Shown piece by piece: positions 41,698-48,603 of a stretch of 64,000 nucleotides of DNA (its first letter is position 1; every line of letters starts with the position of its first letter). The notes beneath the pieces are model-generated. The model ran no database searches. It saw only the letters and a list, made by a program, of their open reading frames with translations, and was not told the DNA's origin. The stretch is from Betaproteobacteria bacterium (lineage in GTDB: Bacteria; Pseudomonadota; Gammaproteobacteria; Burkholderiales; Sulfuricellaceae): assembly GCA_021373185.1 (NCBI GenBank), contig JAJFTF010000011.1, positions 1 to 64,000 on the forward strand, read 5' to 3'. The translations under genes were made by a program, and so were the position numbers.

Positions 41698-43059
41698 TTA
41701 TTCGGGGTTAATCGGTTGCACTCCAGCAGAGCCAGCGCCCTTGGGCTTGCGGCGGCGACGTTTCTTCGGCGCAGCCTCGTCCTTGATCAGCATGTCGCCG
41801 CGCTTGGCTTCGCCGGCATCCTGGAAGGTATCCCACCAGCGACCAACTTCGGCATCCACCTCGCCGCTTTCGCAGCGCATCACCAGGAAATCGTAAGCGG
41901 CGCGGAAACGCGGATGTTCGAGCAAGCGGAAAGGCCGCTGGCCGCCGCGCTGCAGGAAGCGCGGCTGCATCGACCAGATTTCCTTCATCACCGCATCGTA
42001 GCGGTGCGGGATGGCGAGTTTTTTCTGCTGTACCGACAACACCTGATCCATCGCCTGATGCAAGGCCGGCGCCGGTCTTTCTCCGCTATCCTGAATCTGC
42101 TGCCAGGTGGACAACACTTCGTGCCAGAGCAAAGCGGCGAACAGGTAAGCCGGCGAAACCGGTTTTTCTTCTTCGATACGCTGGTCGGTCTTGGCCAGCG
42201 CCAGCATGATGAAGCGTTCGCCCATCGGTTGTTCCAGGATTACATCGAGCATCGGCAGCAAGCCATGATGCAAACCCTTCTTGCGTAACAGCCTGATGCT
42301 TTCAACCGCATGGCCGGAAAACAGCAGCTTGAGCATTTCGTCGAACAGCCGCGCCGCCGGCACGTCTTCCAGCAGTTCCGCCAGTTGCCTGATCGGCTTG
42401 ATCGCCGCCGGGTCGAGCTTCAGCCCGAGCTTGGCGGCGAAACGCACGGCACGCAGCATCCGCACCGGGTCTTCGCGGTAGCGCTGGGCCGGGTCGCCGA
42501 TGATGCGCAGCACGCCGGCCTTGAGGTCGGCAACGCCGTCGTGGTAGTCCCAAATTTCCTGGCTGACCGGGTCGTAATACATCGCGTTGACGGTAAAATC
42601 GCGGCGCATGGCGTCTTCCACCTGCGAGCCGAACACGTTGTCGCGCAGGATGCGGCCGCTATCCTGGTCGGTCTGGCGGTCATCGCTGTCGTTATTGGTG
42701 GCGACGGCGACAGTGCGGAAGGTGGAAACCTCGATGGTTTCCGGCCCGCACATCACATGGACGATGCGGAAGCGCCGCCCGATGATGCGGGAGCGCCGGA
42801 ACAGGTTGCGCACCTCGTCCGGCTCGGCATCGGTGGCGACGTCGAAATCCTTGGGTTCACGGCCCAGCAGCAAGTCGCGCACCGCGCCGCCGACGACGAA
42901 CGCCTTGTAGCCCGCCTGTTGCAAGGTTCTTACGGTTTTCAGCGCACACGGAGTGAGATGGTCGGCGGTGATGCCGTGGGACTTCAGCTTGAAGATGCGT
43001 GGCTCGCCGTTTTTCGGCGATTTCTTTTTAAAAACCCGGCTGATTAACTTGTGGATCAT
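41698..43059 (-). CDS. pcnB: Poly(A) polymerase I
   Basis: PcnB (453 residues) adds A tails to RNA, marking it for decay. The nucleotidyl-transferase motif is FVVGGAVRDLLLGREPKDFDVATDA (within residues 54-78; the DxD metal pair is in DFDVATD). RRDFTVNAMYYDP and REDPVRMLRAVRFAAKLG are also present, as in the PcnB/CCA-adding superfamily. A basic C-terminal tail (KKRRRRKPKG) fits RNA binding. It is more like PcnB than CCA-adding enzyme because of the longer C-terminal helical region and the tail. The gene leads into folK. Confidence 0.93.
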   Translation of the reverse strand: MIHKLISRVFKKKSPKNGEPRIFKLKSHGITADHLTPCALKTVRTLQQAGYKAFVVGGAVRDLLLGREPKDFDVATDAEPDEVRNLFRRSRIIGRRFRIVHVMCGPETIEVSTFRTVAVATNNDSDDRQTDQDSGRILRDNVFGSQVEDAMRRDFTVNAMYYDPVSQEIWDYHDGVADLKAGVLRIIGDPAQRYREDPVRMLRAVRFAAKLGLKLDPAAIKPIRQLAELLEDVPAARLFDEMLKLLFSGHAVESIRLLRKKGLHHGLLPMLDVILEQPMGERFIMLALAKTDQRIEEEKPVSPAYLFAALLWHEVLSTWQQIQDSGERPAPALHQAMDQVLSVQQKKLAIPHRYDAVMKEIWSMQPRFLQRGGQRPFRLLEHPRFRAAYDFLVMRCESGEVDAEVGRWWDTFQDAGEAKRGDMLIKDEAAPKKRRRRKPKGAGSAGVQPINPE

Positions 43060-43202
43060 TGATTGAATTTTAATGAAAGAACTATAGGTAGATTAAGGAT
43101 TTGCCCGTAAGTCGCCATCACTCGCCAACAGTTCCGCGACAACGCCGCCGTATCATACAGCAACCGCGCATGATCGCAAAAAAACACCCGCGCATCATCA
43201 CG

Positions 43203-43865
43203 TTAGCGCAAGCTGATCACCGGCCAGCCGCTGTTCTCGGCATGCGCCTTCAATGTCGGGTCGGGGTCCACCGCCACCGGCTTGCTGACCCGCGCCAGCA
43301 ACGGCAAATCGTTGAGCGAATCGCTGTAGAACCAGCTTTCCGTCACATCGCCCCACTTCACCCCACGCTGCGCGAGCCAGGCATCGAGCCGTGAAATTTT
43401 GCCATCGCGAAAACAGGGTGTGCCATCAACCTTGCCAGTGAACTCGCCGCCGCTCTGCTCCGGCTCGGTGGCGATCAGGTGTTCGACTCCAAATTCCCGC
43501 GCGATCGGCATGGTGACGAAGCTGTTGGTGGCGGTGATGATCGCCACCAGATCGGCTTCCGCAAGGGAGCGATCAACCAGGTCGCGCGCGCGCCGATTGA
43601 TGATCGGCAAGATGTGCTCATGCATGAACTGCTGGTGCCAGACATCCAGTTGCGTGCGCGGATGGCGGGCCAACGGCTTGAGTTGGAAATCGAGGAACTC
43701 ATGGATGTCCAGCGTGCCGGCCTTGTACTGATCGTAAAAAGTCTGATTGCGCGCCTCGTACACTTCGCGGTCAAGCACACCGCGCTCGATCAGGAACTGC
43801 GCCCACTCGAAATCGCTGTCGCCACAAAGCAGCGTGTTGTCCAAATCGAAAAGCACCAGTTTCAA
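43203..43865 (-). CDS. HAD-superfamily subfamily IB phosphatase (phosphoserine phosphatase-like)
   Basis: The 220-residue HAD protein has motif I FDLDNTLL (nucleophile D7, acid D9), motif II IITATN, and motif III/IV DGKISRLDAWL with FYSDSLNDLPLL. The four-helix C1 cap lies at about 20-90. It matches the family typed as HAD-IB, PSPase-like, which dephosphorylates small phosphates such as phosphoserine or histidinol phosphate. Its substrate is not decided by sequence. It is 143 bases upstream of pcnB on the same strand and marks the left edge of the AT-rich patch. Confidence 0.88.
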   Translation of the reverse strand: MKLVLFDLDNTLLCGDSDFEWAQFLIERGVLDREVYEARNQTFYDQYKAGTLDIHEFLDFQLKPLARHPRTQLDVWHQQFMHEHILPIINRRARDLVDRSLAEADLVAIITATNSFVTMPIAREFGVEHLIATEPEQSGGEFTGKVDGTPCFRDGKISRLDAWLAQRGVKWGDVTESWFYSDSLNDLPLLARVSKPVAVDPDPTLKAHAENSGWPVISLR

Positions 43866-44169
43866 GTTCTTTGCTCCGCTCTAAAAATAGAGTGAAGTAT
43901 AGCTTAAGCCGGATATTTCATGTCCAAAGGGAACTCGCAAATTGAAGTGCGTCATCGCTGGCGTTTTGTTTCGCAGGGGAATTTTGTTAGATCAAAAAAT
44001 GGGAATGTTTGCCAAATGCCAGTAAGGCAGCGAACAATACCAAGTTCTAGTTGGCTCGCCGGTTTGGGCAATTCTGGACACTGGAATTTTTTGGTGCTGA
44101 TTTTCTAAATTTCTCACCAAAAGAAGGTAAATTTGGATGCCATGACCGCTATGCTTTATTGGGTCTTGT
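43866..44169. other. 304-base AT-rich gap at the left edge of the accessory patch
   Basis: Base composition falls from GC-rich (40 of 60 bases are G or C at 43261-43320) to AT-rich here. A 62-codon frame at 43920-44108 has no recognisable product and no clear RBS. No terminator is seen. Confidence 0.4.
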
Positions 44170-46602
44170 CTAACATTTGGCCTTTTTCAGTCGCTCCAAA
44201 ATAGAAGCTCCGCCCGACAGAATGGCGGTATCTCTGGGAAACAACTCGTTGGTTTTATTAATTTGCTGAATTATCCAGTCCTCTCGCTTAGGTGATAGCT
44301 TTCCATTTTGATCGAGGAATATTGTAACTGCATGAACGAGTACTGAATATGGATGGGGTGTTGGACGCCAATTACGCCTCTCTTCAAACTTAAAAACCTC
44401 ATTCAAAAGATCTATGGCCTCCGTGAACAGTGAATCACGCTGGCCCGGACTTCCTTCAAGCTTTCTTATCAAGATTGTGGCTAGAGTTGTCCAAGGAAAA
44501 GGGTGAGCTTCAATAGCGACTGCGTGTCTTGCATACTGCACTGCAGTATCGATAGCGATAGTTTGAGTCAGTAATGCACGTTGTTCCCAATACCTAGAGT
44601 TCCATTGCCAACGGTCTTGGGTTTTTTTGTAAAATTGCTCAGACAGTTCGCCGAGGAGGGGTCTGACAACCCGATCAGCATGGAAGAGTCTACCGGCAAG
44701 CCTAGATTCTGGCGTTTGATCGATGATAGTCCGTCGATTTACATATGGCGCCAATGCATCAGCTAGGTTTACGAAAACTTCGAAGAGAATATTTTCTCTC
44801 TCTCTACTCAAAAGTAATAATGTTCGATCAGCGATTAACGCGTGAAAAGGTAGGATGTAGTCGTCATCTTCCGAGAAAGCAAGCGGCAAGGGACAATCGT
44901 AGGTGATTTGATTCCTAAGACCAGAATTGTGTTGGGCCGCCTCAAGAATGGGATAGTAGAGTCCGCCAGCGTAGCAATGCTCTGCGACCGCAGCGATTGC
45001 GTAACTCCGCCTCTCTGACTCGGTGGCATCGTTCCAAAGAGACTTAATAATCGTTTCGAGAGGCTTAAAATTATTTAAAATACGACACGTACAAATCGCC
45101 ACTGGTTCACCTAGGAGAGAGCGCCCAAACTTCTCTGGATGGCGAATTGCATCTGGTTCTCCAAGGAGGCCGTTCATCCGATACTTTTCAATGAGCCGTA
45201 GAATCTCTGCTTGTGGCCAGTCTTCTATATCGATGTATTCAATTGATAGATCGCCAAGCAGTCGATCTATGTGATCCCTTCTATATTTACGATCCGCACA
45301 AATTATGACAAAAGGCTTAATAATCTTCGGGTTTGTCAAAATCGAACGGACAAATGAAGTTTGATCTGCTATGGCATCAATTACTATTGCGAAGGGACGA
45401 CTAATTAACGCTAGGCAAGACACTATCGCCTCAATTTCCAAGGCCGCTCTACTGGTTAATAAAAAAACAATTTTCCCCTCTCTCGCAAGATCGTAGGCAA
45501 CCCGTCTTAGGCAAGTTGTTTTTCCCGTTCCAGGGTCGGCCAAAAGGCACAAGACGGTTTTTTCAGTCGTTTTGCTTTCGAGATGTAATCTTGATTTTGT
45601 GCCCAAAATCAGATCCTGTTTAGTGGGAACATCCAAGGCCGATTCTAGATCAGACCACTTTGGGGGTTGACCATATAAGAAAGGAGAAGGCGTACCTTCT
45701 GGATTGGGCGATACAGGCCGAACAAGTTGGAAAGCGCTAAAAAATGCTACTTGTTCCACGGCAGGAGGTGACGGACTAAATATATTCTCTACGGGGGGCA
45801 CAACAAGCTGTGCTACGGTTGGTGGATTACCTAAATTTTCCACGAGCCATACCAGAAACTCTTTAAGCGTACTCTTGACTAAGATTAGACTATGGCGATG
45901 ACAGTCATTCTCTGTAACAGCGTCAGGAAATGGCTCAACAAGAATGGAGGGGCCACGGTTTTTTCGTGGAGAAGTTTCACTTCTACCACTTAGGTAGAAT
46001 TCGAGATCCGATTCGTTCAGACTAGTCCCGGAAATTATAAATGGCTCACTAGAAAGCAACTCTGAGAGCACATGCATCCATGGATTCAATCCGCGAGTCA
46101 CTCTGCCATACTCAGGTACAGAAAAAACGTAACCCTTTTCTGGTTCTCGAACGAAGCCGTGTAAATGAACAATCGGTAGCCGAGACCTATTTGATGGCGT
46201 TTCGTAGGCACTGTCGTAGTTAAGTGGCTCAATTGCCTGCTTAGGTTTTAGCGTTTTTTCATAGGCAGACTCTAATGAATCATCAATATTGAACGTAAAC
46301 GCAGTTTTCCAAACGAAATTTGTAACTTTTTTGACTGTGTCGCCCGGATGGCAACCGGAATACCTATCCGTAAGATGCTTTGTGATTTCTTCCGGGGTAA
46401 GTAGCGACGATACCCTAGAAAGAGTGGTTCCAGGTTTTGCGCTCTTAATAGTGCAAAGTGTAGTAGTGAGTTCTGTGGCTCCCATCAATGGCTTATGTAC
46501 TTTATCAGTGCTGTCAAGTGAAGCACCACTCCCAAGAAGAAGGTTGTAGTGTCCTGCGAATAGGCTAGCTCTGAGTTCATCAAGTTGTTGAGGCGTAAGC
46601 AT
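44170..46602 (-). CDS. SIR2-like and P-loop NTPase (STAND-like) protein, probable anti-phage defence
   Basis: The 810-residue protein is unlike its neighbours. Residues about 10-260 form a SIR2-like NAD-binding domain: LLLGSGAS (21-28), FTFNIDDSLESAYE (102-115), the catalytic-type PIVHLHGF (143-150) and SGTSLNESDLEFYL (191-204). Residues about 320-600 form a P-loop NTPase: Walker A ADPGTGKT (355-362), a Walker B-like FAIVIDA (404-410), and a sensor-like FVIICADR. The C-terminal third (about 610-800) is helical, with TPR-like stretches (WEQRALLTQTIAIDTAVQYA, EAIDLLNEVFKFEE). SIR2-STAND proteins, such as Avs5, deplete NAD on sensing phage. It is AT-rich (23/60 and 20/60 GC in two sampled lines) and probably transferred in. 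The ATG at 46602 has AAGGA 7 bases upstream. The exact family is not settled by sequence alone. Confidence 0.75.
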   Translation of the reverse strand: MLTPQQLDELRASLFAGHYNLLLGSGASLDSTDKVHKPLMGATELTTTLCTIKSAKPGTTLSRVSSLLTPEEITKHLTDRYSGCHPGDTVKKVTNFVWKTAFTFNIDDSLESAYEKTLKPKQAIEPLNYDSAYETPSNRSRLPIVHLHGFVREPEKGYVFSVPEYGRVTRGLNPWMHVLSELLSSEPFIISGTSLNESDLEFYLSGRSETSPRKNRGPSILVEPFPDAVTENDCHRHSLILVKSTLKEFLVWLVENLGNPPTVAQLVVPPVENIFSPSPPAVEQVAFFSAFQLVRPVSPNPEGTPSPFLYGQPPKWSDLESALDVPTKQDLILGTKSRLHLESKTTEKTVLCLLADPGTGKTTCLRRVAYDLAREGKIVFLLTSRAALEIEAIVSCLALISRPFAIVIDAIADQTSFVRSILTNPKIIKPFVIICADRKYRRDHIDRLLGDLSIEYIDIEDWPQAEILRLIEKYRMNGLLGEPDAIRHPEKFGRSLLGEPVAICTCRILNNFKPLETIIKSLWNDATESERRSYAIAAVAEHCYAGGLYYPILEAAQHNSGLRNQITYDCPLPLAFSEDDDYILPFHALIADRTLLLLSRERENILFEVFVNLADALAPYVNRRTIIDQTPESRLAGRLFHADRVVRPLLGELSEQFYKKTQDRWQWNSRYWEQRALLTQTIAIDTAVQYARHAVAIEAHPFPWTTLATILIRKLEGSPGQRDSLFTEAIDLLNEVFKFEERRNWRPTPHPYSVLVHAVTIFLDQNGKLSPKREDWIIQQINKTNELFPRDTAILSGGASILERLKKAKC

Positions 46603-46687
46603 GCAATGTCCTTGGATGGGAAGTACGATTGGTTTTTAGTTGTATTCCCGTTCAAGTAACACGGGGGGCTACGGATATGCGAAGTAG

Positions 46688-46714
46688 ATTATAGGCACAA
46701 TTCGCCATCGGCAA
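46688..46714 (-). promoter_or_regulatory. Possible promoter of the SIR2-STAND gene
   Basis: On the minus strand TATAAT (46693-46688) is preceded by TTGCCG (46714-46709). The spacing of 15 bases is short. Confidence 0.35.
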
Positions 46715-46754
46715 CATGATTAATAATACTCAGCCCAGCACCTAACCCATACCA

Positions 46755-46783
46755 TTGACAATTACGGCAATCGGCCGTACATT
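46755..46783 (+). promoter_or_regulatory. Promoter and operator-like repeat of the toxin-antitoxin pair
   Basis: A perfect TTGACA (46755-46760) and TACATT (46778-46783) are separated by 17 bases. Inside the spacer is the inverted repeat TACGGC-N5-GCCGTA (46763-46779), placed as expected for repression by the ribbon-helix-helix antitoxin. Confidence 0.7.
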
Positions 46784-46803
46784 ATTCAAAAGGAGGTTTC
46801 ACC

Positions 46804-47085
46804 ATGACCACAGCTACAGCAACCGCTCGACTCGAAGCCCGGATTAGCGCCGAACTGCACGCCACGCTCAAGCGCGCCGCCGAAATTCAGGGGCGCACGG
46901 TGACCGATTTTGTTATTGCTGCCGTGCAGGATGCCGCGCAGCGTGCCATTGAACAATCCGGGGTGCTCAGATTGTCGCTATCCGATCAAGAGTGTTTTGC
47001 CTCGGCATTACTGTCACCGCCAAAACCAACGGCAGCACTGAAGCGCGCTTTTGCACGCCGGAAAAAACTGTTGAGTGCTGAATGA
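46804..47085 (+). CDS. DUF1778 (TacA-like) antitoxin with ribbon-helix-helix fold
   Basis: The 93-residue protein begins with an RHH DNA-binding domain (ARLEARISAELHATLKRAAE, then QGRTVTDFVIAAV) followed by a toxin-binding tail (ALLSPPKPTAALKRAFARRKKLL). This is the DUF1778 antitoxin class that pairs with GNAT toxins. AAGGAGG lies 8 bases before the ATG. The promoter at 46755-46783 contains a palindrome likely bound by this protein. Its stop overlaps the toxin start by 4 bases (ATGA), so expression is coupled. GC content is intermediate, unlike the SIR2 gene. Confidence 0.9.
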   Translation: MTTATATARLEARISAELHATLKRAAEIQGRTVTDFVIAAVQDAAQRAIEQSGVLRLSLSDQECFASALLSPPKPTAALKRAFARRKKLLSAE

Positions 47086-47579
47086 GCAAAGCGATTTTTC
47101 GGGTAGCCGCACTCGAAGCCGATCATGATCGCGCTGAATTCAGTAGCGGTTCGGAACCGTTGGATCGCTATTTTCAGCAACAGGTCACGCAAGATGTTCG
47201 GCGTAGAGTGACCGCATGTTTTGTGGCGCTGACGAGCGAGCGACTTATCGCCGGCTATTACACATTGGCGGCAACAAGTATTCCGCTGACTGGCCTTTCG
47301 CCGAGTGCCGCAAAAAAACTGCCTCGATACCCATTAGTACCCGCAGTGCGGATGGGACGATTGGCGGTTGACCAAAAATTCAAAGGGCAAGGCCTCGGCG
47401 GTGCGTTGCTTGCCGATGCGCTGAATCGCGCCCTCGTTTCAGACATCGCCGCCTATGCCATGTTGGTTGATGCAAAAGACGATAAAGCCGCAGCCTTTTA
47501 TCGACATCATGGATTTATTCCGCTCCCCGATTCGCCGTTGTCTTTGTTCTTGCCACTGGCAACCGTATCCCGTATTTAA
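47082..47579 (+). CDS. GNAT-family acetyltransferase toxin (TacT-like)
   Basis: The 165-residue protein has a GNAT fold: RMGRLAVDQKFKGQGLGGALLADAL carries the acetyl-CoA-binding QGxGxG-like GQGLGG (about 105-110). SGSEPLDRYFQQQVTQDVRR near the N-terminus and the C-terminal AAAFYRHHGFIPLPDSPLSLFLPL motif match toxins that acetylate the amino group of charged tRNAs and block translation. It overlaps the DUF1778 antitoxin by 4 bases. A role in plasmid or island maintenance or in defence is inferred, not shown. Confidence 0.9.
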   Translation: MSKAIFRVAALEADHDRAEFSSGSEPLDRYFQQQVTQDVRRRVTACFVALTSERLIAGYYTLAATSIPLTGLSPSAAKKLPRYPLVPAVRMGRLAVDQKFKGQGLGGALLADALNRALVSDIAAYAMLVDAKDDKAAAFYRHHGFIPLPDSPLSLFLPLATVSRI

Positions 47580-47646
47580 TTCCGCGAATTTGCTGAATGA
47601 TGCTTTATAACAATTCAGGTAGGAGCGGAATTCGCCATTTAAGCCC

Positions 47647-47785
47647 ATGTAGGGTGGGTTGAGCGGTTTTTTGCGAAACCCACCAGAAGTAGGCACCTCC
47701 AGGCGACAAACTCAAACTTCAAGAACAGGTTTTGTTGTTCAGGTTTGTTGGGTTTCGCGATAAGGCTGCTCAACCCAACCTACAT
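47647..47785. repeat. Intergenic palindrome pair, family E copy 2
   Basis: ATGTAGGGTGGGTTGAGCGG... with ...AAACCCACC (47647-47684), and TTTGTTGGGTTTCGCGATAA...CAACCCAACCTACAT (47744-47785). This resembles the copy at 35536-35675, with the same outer ATGTAG/CTACAT ends. Confidence 0.8.
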
Positions 47786-47864
47786 GCTACATTTCACATC
47801 AGCTTGAATCACACCCGCGATCATCACACGAATTAATTTGAAAAATCCGGGCTAGAATATAACC

Positions 47865-48530
47865 ATGAACCTCCCCGACCACCTCCTGCCTTTCGACTGG
47901 CTCTGGCCCGGCTGGGGGCTGTTCGCGCTGGTCTTGTTCTGGGCGGTGCGCACCGCGCCCTGGCACCGGCTCAAGGATGCCGACCGGCTCAACCTGTGGC
48001 TGGGAGCGTGCGTGCTGCTGATGGCGCTGTGGAGCGTCAAGACCGGCATCAAGCCGGGGCTGAATTTTCACCTGCTGGGCGCGACCGCCGCGACGTTGAT
48101 GTTCGGGCCGCAACTGGCTTTTATCGGGCTTGTCATCGTTCTCACGGCGGTCACTCTGGCGGGCATGAGCGGCTGGCAGGGTTTCGGCTGGAATGCGGTG
48201 CTGATGGCCGCGCTGCCGGTGGCGGTGAGCTACGGCATCTATCGGCTGGTTGACCGCAAGCTGCCCAATCACCTGTTCATCTATATTTTCCTCAACGCCT
48301 TTCTCGGCGGGGCGCTGGCGATGGCCTGCGTCGGCTTGGGCGCAACGCTGCTGCTGCAAGCTGCCGGCGTCTATCCGGCGGCTTACCTGCAGGATAATTA
48401 CCTGCCTTATTTCGTCCTGCTGGCATGGTCGGAGGCAGTCACCACCGGCATGGCGATCACCCTGATGACGGTTTATTACCCGGAGTGGGTCGGCACCTTC
48501 GACGACGCGCGCTACCTGCACCGCAAATAG
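47865..48530 (+). CDS. CbiM-like membrane protein (energy-coupling permease family, COG3235)
   Basis: The 221-residue protein has about six to seven membrane helices and no signal peptide. It resembles the CbiM-like/COG3235 group of predicted transport permeases: GLNFHLLGATAATLMFGPQLA has the family's F-x-L-x-G-x-T pattern, and SGWQGFGWNAVLMAALPV follows. CbiM proteins are the core of nickel and cobalt uptake through ECF transporters. No ATPase or other ECF gene lies beside it, so transport by this stand-alone protein is unproven. It converges with nifJ, which ends 74 bases away. Confidence 0.7.
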   Translation: MNLPDHLLPFDWLWPGWGLFALVLFWAVRTAPWHRLKDADRLNLWLGACVLLMALWSVKTGIKPGLNFHLLGATAATLMFGPQLAFIGLVIVLTAVTLAGMSGWQGFGWNAVLMAALPVAVSYGIYRLVDRKLPNHLFIYIFLNAFLGGALAMACVGLGATLLLQAAGVYPAAYLQDNYLPYFVLLAWSEAVTTGMAITLMTVYYPEWVGTFDDARYLHRK

Positions 48531-48535
48531 CAGGC

Positions 48536-48569
48536 AAAAAAACGCCGCACCCGGGAAACAGGTACGGCG
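48536..48569 (-). terminator. Terminator of nifJ
   Basis: On the minus strand a 9-base stem with one mismatch (CGCCGTACC with GGTGCGGCG) is followed by T7. It lies 35-68 bases beyond the nifJ stop. Confidence 0.75.
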
Positions 48570-48603
48570 CAAGGGGAGACTAAACTGATTTAACTATAGG
48601 CAA

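Noticed and set aside
41698..43059. CCA-adding enzyme rather than PcnB
   Set aside because: The long C-terminal region and basic tail, and the folK linkage, fit poly(A) polymerase better.
43920..44108. Possible 62-residue gene in the AT-rich gap
   Set aside because: It has no clear RBS, no recognisable domain and an unusual composition; it may be a remnant but cannot be supported.
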